A stretch of 64,000 bases of DNA from the NCBI GenBank assembly GCA_010671905.1, contig JAAHII010000001.1, positions 1,922,001 through 1,986,000 on the forward strand, in the 5' to 3' direction. The stretch is from Leptolyngbya sp. SIOISBB. Lineage in GTDB: Bacteria; Cyanobacteriota; Cyanobacteriia; Phormidesmidales; Phormidesmidaceae. This document shows positions 1-12,700 of the stretch, in pieces. The notes under the pieces are model-generated. The model did not search any database, was not told the origin of the DNA, and worked only from the letters and a program-made list of their open reading frames with translations. Position 1 is the first letter of the stretch, and the number at the start of each line of letters is the position of its first letter. Made by a program: the position numbers and the translations under genes.

Positions 1-2
1 CA

Positions 3-2972
3 GACGTGGTTATGGGTCACAGCGTTGGGGAATACGTCGCCGCTTGCCTAGCGGGGGTCTTTAGTTTGGAAGATGGCCTCAAGCTCATCGCTGAACGCGG
101 GCGGCTCATGCAGGCACTCCCGAAAACGGGTGGCATGGTGGCCGTCATGGCTGGTGAAGAGCAGGTGCGGACTTGGGCTGAAGTGGCCGCTGGCGACTGC
201 ACCATTGCCGCCATTAATGGACCGCAAAACGTTGTGGTGTCGGGAACCACGATCGCGCTCGCGGCGCTCTGCGAAACCCTTAATCAACAGGGCATTAAAG
301 CCACTCCGCTGACGGTGTCCCATGCCTTTCACTCCCCCCTCATGGCACCGATGGTGGCGGACTTTAAGGCGGTGGCCGAGACCGTCACCTATCACCGGCC
401 GCAGCTTGATGTGGTGTCTAATCTCACGGGGCAGCGGGTCAAGGGGGCAGAGATGGCCACGCCTGACTATTGGTGTAATCACATTTTGCAGCCTGTACGA
501 TTCGCCGATGGCCTGCAAACTCTGCAGTCAAACGGCCGCTGGATTTTCCTAGAAGCGGGACCGCAGCCGGTGCTGTCGGGGATGGCCTACCACTGCTTGA
601 CCGCCGAGGCGAGGGAACGGATTGTGCTACTGCCCAGCCTGCGACCCGGGCAATCCGATTGGGGGATGCTGCTGTCCAGTCTGGCGCAGGCTTATGGGTG
701 GGGTGCCTCGATCAACTGGGAGGGAGTGCATCGCGGCTTTGAGTATCATCGGCTGCCGCTGCCAACTTACCCCTTTCAGCGTCAGTGGTATGGCGTCGAT
801 ACGCCGACCGCCCAATCAGACAGTACCCCTTCTAGCCCGGTCTTAAGTGCGATTGAGCACGGCGATATCCAGCAGCTTCAGAGGTTGCTATCACAAGGAG
901 AGCGCTTGACCGAGGAGCAGGACGCCCTGCTGCCAACCGTGCTTGAAGCTTTGGTTAAGACACATCGTCAAATGACGTCATCCCAGCCTGTACTGGATGA
1001 TTGGCTGTATCAAGTCGAGTGGCAGCTGCGATCGCGGACCCAGTCATCAGCACAGCCGTCACCGACTCGTGAACCAGCTGGGAACTGGCTCATCTTCGCG
1101 GCAGCCGACGGTATGGGGGCGGCCTTCGAGGCATCCTTAACCGCTGCGCCAACCGTCTGGACCATTACCTCGGGGGAGCATTATAAGCAGCTGGGCGATC
1201 GCCACTGGCAAATTAATCCCTCTCAACCCGAGCAGTATCGCACCCTGCTGACCGACATTGGTCAGGCCAGCCCAGCCCCCATCACCGGGATTCTGCACCT
1301 CTGGAGCTTGGCGATCCCGACGGTTGAGACCTTGAGCACCGATACCTTATCGCAAACTCAGACCTGGGGCTGTCAGAGTGCGTTGTATCTCGTTCAGGCA
1401 TTAAGTGAGTGCACGCCAGAGAGTCGACCACGAATCTGGTGGCTGACGCAAGGGGCGATCGGGGTTGATCAAACGCTGCCCCAGGTGGCCCAAGCCCCGC
1501 TATGGGGCCTAGCCCAGGTCATTGGTCTGGAATATCCCCAATACTGGGGGGGATTATGTGATTTGCCACCCCAAGCCGCGATCGCCGACGCCCCAGCCTT
1601 GTTAACGGAAATTCTCGACAGTCAGGGGGAAGACCACATCGTCTTGCGGGCGGGTGAGCCTAGCAACGGGAGCACCGCCAGTCCATCACTCAAGCGCTAC
1701 GTCGCCCGGCTGGTGCTCCACCCTTTCCAGCCGATGCCAGCGCCCCAACTGCGACCGGATGCGACCTACCTAGTGACCGGTGGGCTCGGTTCTCTGGGTT
1801 TACAGGTGGCGCAGCGATTGGCCCAGTTGGGGGCCAAACATCTCGTTTTGACGGGGCGACGGGCCCCCTCCGAGCAAGCTCAGTCACGCATTAGCCAGCT
1901 TGAACAACAGCAGGTAACCGTGCATGTCGCCCAGGCAGATATCGCCCTTTTGGATGATATGACTGCTGTGATGGCACACATCAAATCAACGATGCCGCCG
2001 CTAGCAGGCATCGTTCAAGCCGCTGGGGTGTCAACCACAATTCCGCTCGCCGATTTAGATTGGCAGGCCGCAACCGCAGTGATGCGACCCAAGCTCGAGG
2101 GCACGTGGAATCTGCATACGCTGACGGCAGACATGGACCTCGACTTCTTCGTCATGTTCTCCTCCATTGCCTCGGTCTGGGGCTCTAGGGGCTTAGGGCA
2201 CTACGCCGCTGCCAATCAGTTTCTCGATAGCTTAGCTGACTATCGTCACCAGCAAGGCTTACCCGCTACGGCGATCAACTGGGGACCTTGGGCCGAGGGC
2301 GGGATGGTGGCGGAGAGCTCTCGCGATTGGTTGAGTCAACGGGGGCTAGAAGCGGTTTCTCCAGCCCGGGGCTTGGCCGCTTTGGAATGGCTGCTGGCGA
2401 ATCCGATGCCACAGCTAACGGTGGCTGGAGTCGACTGGTCACAATTCCGTCGGCTGTATGAAGCCAGCGGTGCTCGTCCGCTCGTCGAAGGATTAGGTCG
2501 CACCTCCCCCCCATCCCGCCTGTTAGCAAAGCGAGAACGCGATGCTGTCTGGCAGGAATTGGAGACACTGCCATCCGAAGAGCGGTTAGAGCAACTGATC
2601 GAGCATTTACAGGCTGAGATTGGTCGAGTTCTCGGCATTCATGACCCGACAAAATTGCCCCGGCCTCAGCAGGGCTTTTTTGACATGGGGATGGATTCGC
2701 TGATGGCTGTCGAGCTGAAGAGTCGCTTAGAAAAGAGCTTAGCCACGGAACTACCCGCCACGCTATTGATCGAAGCGCCGACGCTGAATGCCCTGGGGCA
2801 ATATCTCACGACCCAGATCTTGCAATGGACCGAGGCCGCAGAGCCAGAACCACCACCGCCTGCCGACGCCGACAGCGGGTTAGCTGAGATGGCACAACTC
2901 AGCGAGGCTGAGGTCGACACGCTGTTAGCGCAAGAGCTCGGCGAATTAGAAAGTTTGCTGACGGAGGACTAA
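3..2972 (+). CDS. Modular type I PKS subunit, 5'-truncated by window edge (AT-KR-ACP visible)
   Basis: The frame is open from the window edge, so the KS and the start of the AT lie upstream. The first visible motif is the AT nucleophile elbow GHSVG. The AT carries HAFH, the family signature for malonyl-CoA. After the AT linker (YPFQRQWY, about residue 260) there is no DH or ER. A KR follows with the NADPH motif TGGLGSLG (about residue 586). It has no LDD motif and has Trp exactly eight residues before the catalytic Tyr (TGG at 2178, TAC at 2202), which is the A-type signature and predicts an L-hydroxyl. An ACP with GMDSL lies near residue 895. The acidic C-terminal tail looks like a docking segment for the next subunit. 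Inferred role: one extension and ketoreduction that leaves a hydroxyl. Confidence 0.93.
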   Translation, partial: DVVMGHSVGEYVAACLAGVFSLEDGLKLIAERGRLMQALPKTGGMVAVMAGEEQVRTWAEVAAGDCTIAAINGPQNVVVSGTTIALAALCETLNQQGIKATPLTVSHAFHSPLMAPMVADFKAVAETVTYHRPQLDVVSNLTGQRVKGAEMATPDYWCNHILQPVRFADGLQTLQSNGRWIFLEAGPQPVLSGMAYHCLTAEARERIVLLPSLRPGQSDWGMLLSSLAQAYGWGASINWEGVHRGFEYHRLPLPTYPFQRQWYGVDTPTAQSDSTPSSPVLSAIEHGDIQQLQRLLSQGERLTEEQDALLPTVLEALVKTHRQMTSSQPVLDDWLYQVEWQLRSRTQSSAQPSPTREPAGNWLIFAAADGMGAAFEASLTAAPTVWTITSGEHYKQLGDRHWQINPSQPEQYRTLLTDIGQASPAPITGILHLWSLAIPTVETLSTDTLSQTQTWGCQSALYLVQALSECTPESRPRIWWLTQGAIGVDQTLPQVAQAPLWGLAQVIGLEYPQYWGGLCDLPPQAAIADAPALLTEILDSQGEDHIVLRAGEPSNGSTASPSLKRYVARLVLHPFQPMPAPQLRPDATYLVTGGLGSLGLQVAQRLAQLGAKHLVLTGRRAPSEQAQSRISQLEQQQVTVHVAQADIALLDDMTAVMAHIKSTMPPLAGIVQAAGVSTTIPLADLDWQAATAVMRPKLEGTWNLHTLTADMDLDFFVMFSSIASVWGSRGLGHYAAANQFLDSLADYRHQQGLPATAINWGPWAEGGMVAESSRDWLSQRGLEAVSPARGLAALEWLLANPMPQLTVAGVDWSQFRRLYEASGARPLVEGLGRTSPPSRLLAKRERDAVWQELETLPSEERLEQLIEHLQAEIGRVLGIHDPTKLPRPQQGFFDMGMDSLMAVELKSRLEKSLATELPATLLIEAPTLNALGQYLTTQILQWTEAAEPEPPPPADADSGLAEMAQLSEAEVDTLLAQELGELESLLTED
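2963..2967 (+). promoter_or_regulatory. Shine-Dalgarno of second PKS subunit
   Basis: GGAGG lies in the last codons of the upstream PKS gene, 8 nt before the ATG at 2976. The two genes are separated by only 3 nt, so translation is probably coupled. Confidence 0.6.
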
Positions 2973-2975
2973 GCG

Positions 2976-5900
2976 ATGCCCCACCCCCAGACTGCATCGA
3001 CGGATAAGGATCAACTCTCATCTGCCAAACGGTTGTTGCTGGCCGTTAAAGATGCCCGCTCTAAATTAGAGGCCGTGGAACGCGCTAAGCGTGAACCGAT
3101 CGCCATTGTGGGTATGGGCTGTCGCTTGCCTGGTGGCGTTAAGACGCCCCAGGAGTACTGGGACTTACTCGCCAATCAAAGCGATGCCATTACTGAGGTA
3201 CCGGGCGATCGCTGGAATATCGATGCCTATTACGACCCTGATCCTGAAGTGCCGGACAAAATGTCTACCCGCTACGGCGGGTTTATGGACTCTGTCGACA
3301 CTTTTGATGCGGCGTTCTTTGGGATTTCGCCACGGGAAGCCCTCAGTATGGATCCGCAGCAGCGGCTGCTGCTAGAGGTCGCTTGGGAGGCGTTAGAAAA
3401 TGCAGCCTGTATTCCGGAAACCCTGAGAGGGAGCCGAACGGGGGTGTTTACCGGTGTCACCATTAATGACTATGGCTCTCGCCTGGTGCAATCTGGCAAG
3501 GTAGACAGCTACTTTAGCTCGGGCAACGCCCTGAATGCAGTTGCCGGTCGAGTGGCCTACACCCTGGGATTACAAGGGCCTTGTATGACGGTGGATACAG
3601 CCTGCTCGTCATCGTTGGTCTCGATTCATCTGGCTTGTCAAAGTCTGCGCCATGGCGAGTGTGATGCCGCTCTAGCCGGGGGCGTCAACATTATCCTGTC
3701 GCCGGAGCCGACGGTGGCGTTGTCCAAGGCGAGAATGATGTCTCCCGACGGGCGCTGTAAGACTTTCGATGCCAATGCGGATGGCTTTGTCAGGGGGGAA
3801 GGGTGTGGCGTCCTAGTGCTGAAGCGATTGTCTGATGCGATCGCCGCTGGCGATCCCATTCGGGCGCTGATTCGTGGCTCCGCCGTTAACCAAGACGGTC
3901 CCAGCAGTGGGTTCACAGTGCCCAATCGAGCCGCCCAAGAGGCGTTGATTCAGCAGGCCCTGACCGCCGCCAAGCTCGCTCCTGCCGCCGTTGACTATGT
4001 TGAAGCCCATGGCACCGGGACCTCCCTGGGCGACCCAATTGAGGTTAAGGCGCTGGCCGCCGCACTCGGAGCAGAGCGTTCGCAGGAGCATCCAATCCTC
4101 ATCGGTTCCGTCAAGACCAATATTGGTCACTTGGAATCAGCAGCGGGCGTCGCCGGCATCATGAAAGTTGTGCTTGCTTTAGAGCACGAGCAAATTCCCG
4201 CCCACCTGCATCTGCAAGAGCCTAACCCCTATATTCCCTGGACGGATTTGCCGGTTCAGGTCACCACCCAGCCGAACCCGTGGCCCCGTCATGACCAGCC
4301 CCGCATTGCGGGTGTTAGCTCCTTTGGCGCTAGCGGCACCAACGCCCATGTGCTGCTTGAAGAAGCACCGCTACCGCCGCCGCTTGAGGGTACGCAAGCG
4401 CACCCCACTGACCTCATGACGCTCTCTGCTAAAACGCCTGCTGCCCTACAGTCCCAAGCAGAGCAGTATCGGCAGTACCTGGTGACCATTGACCCTTCCC
4501 AGTTCCCAGCCGTGTGTCGTACGACCCAGACTGGCCGCAGTCATTTTAGTCATCGTTTAGCGGTGTCGGCGACGTCGGTGTCAGAGGCTCAAGCCCGCTT
4601 AACGGCATTTCTTCAGGATGAAGAAAGTCAGGAGGTTCAGGTCACTCAGACGGGGAGTGGGTCGAAAAAGGTGGCCTTCCTGTTCACCGGTCAGGGCTCT
4701 CAGTACTCCGGGATGGGCGAACAGCTATATCAAACTCAGCCAGTCTTTCGAGACGCTCTCAATACTTGTCAGACCATTCTCCAGCCACTGCTCAACGCTT
4801 CGCTGTTGGACATCTTGTTTGACCCGGCTCAGGCCGCAACGCTCAATCAAACTGCCTATACTCAGCCAGCGCTCTTTGCCTTGGAATACTCGCTCGCTCA
4901 ACTTTGGCAAGCGTGGGGCATACGGCCAGCGGTGGTGATGGGGCATAGCGTGGGTGAATATGTCGCGGCGTGTATCGCCGATGTCTTCAGCTTAGAAGAG
5001 GGTCTGCAGTTGATTGCGGCTCGGGGGCGGCTGATGCAGGCGTTGCCATCCGGCGGCGCAATGGTCTCGATCTTGGCTACTGAGGAAACCGTGCAGACGT
5101 ATATCGCGCCCTGGGCTGAGCAGGTTGCGATCGCCGCCATTAATGGCCCCACCAGTATTGTCATCTCTGGTGTCAGGGCAGCCATCCAGGAGATCACGGC
5201 CAAGTTAGCGCAAGCTGATATCAAGTTCAAGCCGCTAACGGTGTCCCACGCCTTCCATTCTCCTTTGATGGAGCCGATGCTGGCAGCGTTTCGCCAGGTC
5301 GCCCAAAACATTGACTATCGGGCACCGCGCATGAAGCTGATTGCCAACGTCACTGGGCAGTTAGCAACTGACGAGGTGACAACTGCTGACTACTGGTGTC
5401 AACACGTTCGCCAGCCGGTCAGGTTTGCGGCGGGCATGCAGACCCTGCATCAGCTGGGGCCATACATGTTCTTAGAAGTTGGCCCTAAGCCGATTCTGCT
5501 CGGAATGGGCCGACAGTGTGTGACCGATACCGCTGATCAGCTCTGGATACCGAGTCTGCGACCGCCCCAAGGCGAGTGTCAAACCCTGCTGACGGCCCTA
5601 GGACAACTTTATTGTCAGGGGGCCGACATCAACTGGGCCACATTTGCCCGCGAGCTGCCTGCTCAACCGATAACGCTGCCGACCTATCCATTCCAGCGAC
5701 AGCGCTACTGGGTGTCAGCCGACACGGGGGCATCCTCCAGCCAGCGGTCTCTTCACAGTGCAGGGCCATCAATCCATCCGCTGTTAGGCGCTCGGCTTCG
5801 TCTCGCGGGGGCGACTGAGCAACGGTTTGAGAGCGAGGTCGGCCCGACGGCACAGAGTTATCTCATCGACCATCAGATTTATCAGCAGATTATCGTTCCG

Positions 5901-8900
5901 GCGACCGCATACGTCGAGTTAGGACTGGCAGCCGCCCAATCGGCACAGTTGGCGTGGCCGCTGCAGTTGAGTGATCTATCCATCCAGCAGCCGCTGATGT
6001 TATCGACGGCAGCCGAGACCAAACTGGTGCAGGTAGTGCTGCGCCCTGGTGAGGGGACGCCTGACTCGGCCACACCTGGCGCGTTTAGTGTTGAGGTGTT
6101 CAGTCAGGACGATCCGGACGCATCCAACGGGCAACCAACCTGGACTCGCCATGCCCTGGGCACGGTGGCCGCTGCCGCTGAGCCGGACTCTCCAGCTACG
6201 AGAGTGGACATCCCGCAATTGCTCGCTCAATACCCCGACGCGATCGCTGTCCCTGAGTACTATCAAGCGATGCAGGCTCGGGGGATGGAATATGGTCCGG
6301 GCTTTCAGGGCATTCGATCACTCTGGCGAGGCGAGTCGGGCAGTCTCGGACAAATTCGATTACCTGAGGGGGTTGCCGCCTCTGGCTATTGCATGCATCC
6401 GGCTCTACTCGATGCTTGTTTTCAAATCCTGGGTGTGGTGCTTGAGCAGGAGGAAGATAGCTTTGCCGATGCGTTCTTGCCAGTCGCGATCGAGTCGCTT
6501 GTGCTCTATCGTCCTCTGCCTGCTCAGGTCTGGAGTCAAGTGGCGGTCGCAGCGGCACCGAATCAGCAGCAGTTATCGGCAACCATTACGCTGCTCGAAG
6601 ACTCTGGAGCGGTGATCGCACAGTTGCAGGGGCTCATTCTCAAGCGGGTGCCGCAGCAGGTTTTCCAAGGACTCCTCCAACCCAATCTTGAAGACTGGTT
6701 GTACCGATTGGACTGGCAGCCGCTAGCACTGCCCACCACAACGGTTGAGCCGAGCCAGGGACGGTGGTTAATCTTTTGCGATCGCACCGGCATGGGCGAG
6801 GCACTAGCGCAGCAGCTAGAGGCCGCTGGAGTCAGTTGTATACGAGCGACGGTGGGGGCAGATTATCGCCGACTCAGTGAGCATCACGTCGAGATTGATC
6901 CGTTACAGGCCGATCACTTCCGCCAGCTGGTTGAAATCTGCCAAGACACGGATCAACCTTGGGCGGGGATTGCCCATTGTTGGGGGCTGCCGACCCCAGC
7001 GACAGTCGCCCAGACTGCGACCCCTGACTCCGTCATGGCGCTGGAGCCGATCAACCAACTGCAGGCAGAGGCCTGCGGCAGTGTGCTGCATTTAATCCAA
7101 GCGCTCACCGCCGCTAGCCTATCGGCACCGCCGCGACTGTGGTTGATGACTCGCGGTACCCAGTCCGTTGCTGATGGGGACCTCACTCAACCCCAGTCGG
7201 GTTCACTGTGGGGGATGAGCCGGGTGATCGCCTTTGAGCACCCCGAACTCAGGTGTACCTGTGTGGATCTCGATGCTGCCACAGCGCCGTCAAATCTTGA
7301 TTTTCTGACGTCCGCAATCTTCCACCCCGATGTCCAAGAGAATCAGCTGGCTTACCGACAGGGACAGCGATTCGGGGCGCGACTGGTGCGCTATCGGGCG
7401 CCAGCGCTCAGCCGCCGTGAAGATCGGGTCGAGATTCCCGCTGAACCCTATCAGGTGCGGCTCCGTGAATATGGCCTGCTGGAAAGTCTCCATTGTCTTC
7501 CCATCCCTCGACGGTCTCCCGGCCCGGACGAAGTGGAAATTCAGGTGCGGGCCGTCGGCCTTAACTTTCGGGACGTGCTCAATGCTCTAGGTATGCTGCG
7601 GGAGTATACCGCCGCCATGGGCGTCACTGAGGCGAGCGAGTTGCCCTTTGGAGGAGAGTGTTCAGGGGTGGTCACAGCAGTGGGTGCCAATGTCGGCCAT
7701 ATCGCTGCCGGCGATGCCGTCATGGCTGCGCAGACGATTGGTAGCCTCAGTTCGCACGCGATCGTTCCGGGGGCTTTTGTGGTGAAGAAGCCTGAGACGC
7801 TCAGCTACGACGAGGCGGCGACAGTGCCAACTGCTTTTCTGACCGCCTATTATGGGCTCCACTATCGGGCGCAGTTGCGGGCTGGCGAACGCGTGCTCAT
7901 TCACTCGGCGGCGGGAGGCGTTGGCCAGGCTGCTGTCCGGGTCGCTCAGTGGTTAGGCGCGACAGTTTTGGGCACTGCCAGCCAGGGCAAATGGCAGCGG
8001 TTGCAGGACGCTGGCGTTGAGCACGTTTTCAACTCTCGGACCACGGATTTTGCCGATGAACTTGCGGTCCAGACAGATCATCAGGGCGTGGCCGTGGCCC
8101 TGAATAGCCTCAACGGTGACTTCATCTCTAAGACCCTTGATTGTTTGCAACCGGATGGACGCTTTGTGGAAATTGGCAAGCTGGGCATCTGGGACGCTGA
8201 TCAGATGGCCGAGTATCGTCCGGATGTCGATTATCATCCCTTTGACTTGCTAGACATTTCCCTCGCAACGCCAGCGCTAATTGGCACTCTGTTGCAGGAG
8301 CTCATGGACCTCTTTAGCCAAGGCGACCTAGAGCCTATTCCGTTTACCCGCTTCGCCGCTGAAGATATGGTCGATGCCTTCCGCTACATGGCTCAGGCCA
8401 AGCATGTCGGTAAGGTCGTGATCTCGATGGGGACTCAACCGGTCACCGCTGCCGACACCGCTGGTGATGCGACCTCAGTCCTCCCGGATATCCAAGCCGA
8501 TGCGACCTACTTAATTACGGGCGGCTTGGGCGCACTGGGGCTCACTGTTGCTGAGTGGTTGGTGCAGCAGGGGGCGACGCAGCTGGTTTTGACCGGACGG
8601 CGATCGCCCAAGCCCACCGCCCAAGCCGCGCTCGCCCAATTAGAGGCGCAAGGCGCTCAGATCTCTGTGCAAGCAACCGATATGGGTCAGGCCGCTTCGG
8701 TATCGACTCTAATGCAGCACATTGCCACCTTACAGCTACCCCTCAAGGGCGTCTTCCATGCAGCGGGCGTGCTGGATGACGGCATGATGATCGGACAAAC
8801 CTGGGACCGGTTTGAACAGGTGATGGCACCGAAGGTAACCGGCACCTGGCTGCTCCATCAGCACACTGAGCAGTTGCCACTGGACTATTTTGTCTGCTTT

Positions 8901-9707
8901 TCCTCGGTGGCGGCACTGACAGGCTCGCCAGGCCAGGCGAACTATGCCGCAGCCAACGCCTTTATGGATACCCTGGCGACCTACCGTCGCCAGCGGGGAC
9001 TGGCAGGACTCTCCATTAACTGGGGACCGTGGTCCCAAAGTGGCATGGCTGCGGCGCTCAAGAGCCGTGATCAGGCGCGCTGGGCCGCCCAGGGGGTGAG
9101 CCTGATTGAACCGGAGCAGGGATTAACGTTGCTGGGGCAGCTGATGGCCTCATCGCCTAGCGCCCAGGTCGCGGTATTGCCCGTCGATTGGTCTCGCTAT
9201 TTAGCTCAACTGCCGCCGGGCCTGAACTTTGGCATGTTATCCACCCTGAGCGAGTCCACCGGGGGAGAGGCCCAGCCCCCATGGTTACGTATTGAGCTAG
9301 AAAAAGCACCGGCTGAAGAGCGTCACCACTTGCTCACCGAGCAGCTGCAGCAGATTATCGCCAAGGTTCTGGGGCTCGACGATTCAGACCTCGTGCAACC
9401 TCGCGAGCGGCTGTTTGACTTGGGCCTCGATTCGCTGATGGCAGTCGAACTTAAGGGCCGCCTGGAATCAGGGTTAGGCTGCGCCCTCCGCTCCACCCTG
9501 ATGTTTGACTATCCGACGCTTGAAGCCCTGGTGGATTATCTGACCACTGAGGTGCTGTTCCCAGAAGCTACAGCGGTCGCCCCAACCGTTCCCCAGCCAG
9601 AGGCTGCTCAAGACGCGATCGAGAATCTGGAAGCGTTATCGGAAGACGAGGCCGAAGCGTTACTACTGGCCGAACTCGATAAAGTGACCGGCTCTATGAC
9701 GAATTGA
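2976..9707 (+). CDS. Modular type I PKS, fully reducing module (KS-AT-DH-ER-KR-ACP)
   Basis: 2243 residues. A helical N-terminal docking segment (about 10-40) precedes the KS, whose DTACSSS Cys is residue 210; HGTGT and a GH-containing motif are intact. The AT has GHSVG (Ser 658) and HAFH, a malonyl signature. The DH has His 966 in [10 protein letters not shown], a variant of HxxxGxxxxP with Gln for Gly, and a downstream D-x-x-x-Q motif in LLDACFQ, so it may still work. The ER has an NADPH motif AAGGVGQAA near 1644. The KR has TGGLGALG near 1848 and LDD, a B-type signature. The ACP Ser is about residue 2153 in GLDSL. The C-terminus is a Leu/Glu-rich docking tail. Predicted action: one malonyl extension reduced to a methylene. 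Confidence 0.95.
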   Translation: MPHPQTASTDKDQLSSAKRLLLAVKDARSKLEAVERAKREPIAIVGMGCRLPGGVKTPQEYWDLLANQSDAITEVPGDRWNIDAYYDPDPEVPDKMSTRYGGFMDSVDTFDAAFFGISPREALSMDPQQRLLLEVAWEALENAACIPETLRGSRTGVFTGVTINDYGSRLVQSGKVDSYFSSGNALNAVAGRVAYTLGLQGPCMTVDTACSSSLVSIHLACQSLRHGECDAALAGGVNIILSPEPTVALSKARMMSPDGRCKTFDANADGFVRGEGCGVLVLKRLSDAIAAGDPIRALIRGSAVNQDGPSSGFTVPNRAAQEALIQQALTAAKLAPAAVDYVEAHGTGTSLGDPIEVKALAAALGAERSQEHPILIGSVKTNIGHLESAAGVAGIMKVVLALEHEQIPAHLHLQEPNPYIPWTDLPVQVTTQPNPWPRHDQPRIAGVSSFGASGTNAHVLLEEAPLPPPLEGTQAHPTDLMTLSAKTPAALQSQAEQYRQYLVTIDPSQFPAVCRTTQTGRSHFSHRLAVSATSVSEAQARLTAFLQDEESQEVQVTQTGSGSKKVAFLFTGQGSQYSGMGEQLYQTQPVFRDALNTCQTILQPLLNASLLDILFDPAQAATLNQTAYTQPALFALEYSLAQLWQAWGIRPAVVMGHSVGEYVAACIADVFSLEEGLQLIAARGRLMQALPSGGAMVSILATEETVQTYIAPWAEQVAIAAINGPTSIVISGVRAAIQEITAKLAQADIKFKPLTVSHAFHSPLMEPMLAAFRQVAQNIDYRAPRMKLIANVTGQLATDEVTTADYWCQHVRQPVRFAAGMQTLHQLGPYMFLEVGPKPILLGMGRQCVTDTADQLWIPSLRPPQGECQTLLTALGQLYCQGADINWATFARELPAQPITLPTYPFQRQRYWVSADTGASSSQRSLHSAGPSIHPLLGARLRLAGATEQRFESEVGPTAQSYLIDHQIYQQIIVPATAYVELGLAAAQSAQLAWPLQLSDLSIQQPLMLSTAAETKLVQVVLRPGEGTPDSATPGAFSVEVFSQDDPDASNGQPTWTRHALGTVAAAAEPDSPATRVDIPQLLAQYPDAIAVPEYYQAMQARGMEYGPGFQGIRSLWRGESGSLGQIRLPEGVAASGYCMHPALLDACFQILGVVLEQEEDSFADAFLPVAIESLVLYRPLPAQVWSQVAVAAAPNQQQLSATITLLEDSGAVIAQLQGLILKRVPQQVFQGLLQPNLEDWLYRLDWQPLALPTTTVEPSQGRWLIFCDRTGMGEALAQQLEAAGVSCIRATVGADYRRLSEHHVEIDPLQADHFRQLVEICQDTDQPWAGIAHCWGLPTPATVAQTATPDSVMALEPINQLQAEACGSVLHLIQALTAASLSAPPRLWLMTRGTQSVADGDLTQPQSGSLWGMSRVIAFEHPELRCTCVDLDAATAPSNLDFLTSAIFHPDVQENQLAYRQGQRFGARLVRYRAPALSRREDRVEIPAEPYQVRLREYGLLESLHCLPIPRRSPGPDEVEIQVRAVGLNFRDVLNALGMLREYTAAMGVTEASELPFGGECSGVVTAVGANVGHIAAGDAVMAAQTIGSLSSHAIVPGAFVVKKPETLSYDEAATVPTAFLTAYYGLHYRAQLRAGERVLIHSAAGGVGQAAVRVAQWLGATVLGTASQGKWQRLQDAGVEHVFNSRTTDFADELAVQTDHQGVAVALNSLNGDFISKTLDCLQPDGRFVEIGKLGIWDADQMAEYRPDVDYHPFDLLDISLATPALIGTLLQELMDLFSQGDLEPIPFTRFAAEDMVDAFRYMAQAKHVGKVVISMGTQPVTAADTAGDATSVLPDIQADATYLITGGLGALGLTVAEWLVQQGATQLVLTGRRSPKPTAQAALAQLEAQGAQISVQATDMGQAASVSTLMQHIATLQLPLKGVFHAAGVLDDGMMIGQTWDRFEQVMAPKVTGTWLLHQHTEQLPLDYFVCFSSVAALTGSPGQANYAAANAFMDTLATYRRQRGLAGLSINWGPWSQSGMAAALKSRDQARWAAQGVSLIEPEQGLTLLGQLMASSPSAQVAVLPVDWSRYLAQLPPGLNFGMLSTLSESTGGEAQPPWLRIELEKAPAEERHHLLTEQLQQIIAKVLGLDDSDLVQPRERLFDLGLDSLMAVELKGRLESGLGCALRSTLMFDYPTLEALVDYLTTEVLFPEATAVAPTVPQPEAAQDAIENLEALSEDEAEALLLAELDKVTGSMTN

Positions 9708-9713
9708 TCTTGT

Positions 9714-12700
9714 ATGAATACGCCTATGAACTCGCCCAACGACTTATCGCCAACGAAGCGCGCCCTGTTAGCCCTGAAGGAAATGCAGGCTAAATTAGAG
9801 GCCGTGGAGCGCGCCAAGCATGAGCCGATCGCCATCATCGGGATGGGATGTCGGTTGCCCGGTGGCGTTGTCGATCCAGAGACTTATTGGGACTTATTGG
9901 CAAACGAGATCGATGCGGTGACTGAGGTACCGAGCGATCGCTGGGATGTTGATGCCTACTACGATCCTGATCCAGATGCACCGGGTAAAATCTATAGCCG
10001 CTATGGCAGCTTCATCGACAATATCGATCAATTTGACCCAGCGTTTTTCAGCATTTCTCCCCGTGAAGCATCAACGATGGATCCGCAGCAACGCCTGTTG
10101 TTGGAAGTCTCCTGGGAGGCGCTGGAACAGGCGAACCAAGTACCTGAACAGTTGTTCAACAGCCCCACAGGGGTATTTGTTGGCATCTGTACGAGCGACT
10201 ACACCAAGGTGGCGTTAGAAGCTGACGAGGCGGAAACGATTGATGCCTACTTTGCCACCGGCAACACCCACAGCGTCGCGTCGGGGCGGCTGTCTTACAC
10301 CTTTGGCTTTACCGGACCAAGTGTGGCAGTTGATACGGCCTGTTCCTCCTCGCTGGTAGCAGTGCATCTGGCTTGCCAGAGTCTACGTCAGGGCGAATGC
10401 CATCTCGCCCTCGCTGCGGGGGTGAACTTGCTGCTATCGCCCCAAACCACGCTGACCTTCTCAAAAGCGAAAATGATGGCCCCTGATGGTCGCTGCAAAA
10501 CCTTTGATGCGGCGGCCAATGGCTATGTTCGAGGCGAGGGATGCGGTGTTGTGGTGCTCAAACGCCTGCGGGATGCCCAGGCCGATGGCGATCAGATTCT
10601 GGCGGTGATTCGCGGCACAGCGGTCAATCAAGATGGTCCCAGTGGTGGCTTGACGGTCCCCAATGGTCCATCTCAAGAGAAGGTGTTGCGTCAAGCCCTC
10701 AAAGACGGTGCGGTGCATCCAGCCGACGTCAGTTACATTGAAGCCCATGGCACGGGAACGTCGCTGGGCGACCCGATCGAGGTAGAAGCCCTAGGGGCCG
10801 TCTTTGGTCGCGATCGCCCCCCTGAGACCCCCCTTCACATTGGTTCAGTGAAGACCAACATCGGCCATTTAGAGGGGGCCGCCGGGGTCGCTGGCATGAT
10901 CAAGGTGATCTTGTCGCTGAACCACGAGCTGATTCCGCCCCATCTCCATTTTCGCGAGCCCAATCCCTATATCAACTGGGCTCAGTTACCCATTCAGATC
11001 ACCCAGGCGGCCCTGCCTTGGCGGCGGAGTGAAAAACCGCGGTTAGCTGGGGTCAGCTCTTTTGGCTTTAGCGGCACTAATGCCCACGTTGTCCTTGAAG
11101 AAGCGCCAGCGGTTGCCGTTAGCCAGGAACCCAAGGTATCGCCTGAGCGATCGCACCACCTGCTTACCCTGTCAGCAAAATCGGCTGCCGCCCTCGAACA
11201 GCAGGCCCAGCATTACCAAGCCTATCTATCGGGGAAAGCGATTCCTCCGTTTGCCGCGATTTGCCACGCGACCCAGACTCAGCGGTCAACCTTTGATCAT
11301 CGCCTGAGCCTAGTGACCGCTTCAGCGTCAGAGGCCGCTGAGCAGCTGGCGACATTCGTCACCCACCCTGACGAATCACGAGTGTCTATCGCTCGCACGT
11401 CAGGCACCACGGCACCCGCGATCGCTTTCCTGTTCACGGGGCAGGGGTCACAATATGCCGGTATGGGGCGTGAACTATATGAGACGCAGCCAGTCTTCCG
11501 GTCGACGCTAGAGACCTGTGCAACACTTCTGGAGCCCGTGCTCGGTGGCTCGCTGATCGATTTGCTCTACGGTGATAGTGCCGATGATGCGACCCTCAGC
11601 CAAACCGCCTATACTCAGCCAGCACTCTTTGCGGTGGAATATGCCTTGGCACAGCTCTGGCAATCCTGGGGCGTGCGGCCAACGGTCTTGATGGGCCACA
11701 GCGTTGGGGAATATGTAGCGGCCTGTCTGGCCGGGGTTTTCAGTCTGGCAGATGGCTTAAGGCTGATCGCCGCGCGGGGTCGCTTGATTCAGGCGCTCCC
11801 CGCTGGGGGCGGCATGGTATCCGTGCTGGCCTCTCCCGCCCAGGTGCGCGACTTGATCAAGCCGGATTCTAGGGTGAACCTAGCTGCCATCAACGGCCCC
11901 ACGAGCGTCGTTGTTTCCGGACCGCAGTCTGAACTGGACGGTCTCACCGAGACCTTGACAGCGGCTGGGTTCAAGACAAAGCCCTTGGCGGTCTCCCACG
12001 CCTTCCACTCAGGGTTGATGGAGCCGATGTTGGCCGAATTCCAGCAGGTGGCCAGCACAGTCCAAATGCAGCCGCCGAAGCTGAAGCTGATTTCGAATGT
12101 CACTGGACAGCTGGCTGACAGCGACATTGCCACAGTGGATTACTGGTGTCGCCACATTCGCCAGCCGGTCAAGTTTGCCGCGGGTATGCGATCGCTGCAC
12201 CAGCTCGGATACAGCACCTTTTTAGAAGTGGGTCCGCAGCCCATTCTGCTCGGGATGGGGCGGCAGTGCCTCCCCGCGACAGAAAGCCAGCAATGGTTGC
12301 CTAGTCTGCGACCGCCACTGGCCGAGTGGCAGACCCTCTTGGCCAGTGTAGGGCAACTCCATTTGCAAGGGGCCGCCATTGACTGGGGGGCAGTCGATGG
12401 CGATCATGACTGGCCTCGAGTGACGCTACCCACCTATCCCTTCCAGCGACAGCGCTACTGGGTAGAGCCGCCGATCACTCCCCCCCAAACCGCACCGATC
12501 ATCAGCCACCATTCAGCCGAGTCAGGAGCGCATCCCCTACTTGGCAGTCCTCTGCGATCGGCGCTCAAAGTCCGTCAATTTGAAAAGTTGTTACGGGCCG
12601 ATTCACCTGCGTTTCTCATCGATCACCAGGTGACAGAGTCAATCGTGCTGCCTGGCACCGCCTATTGTGAAATGGCGTTAGCCGCTGGGGCGGCGGTGAA

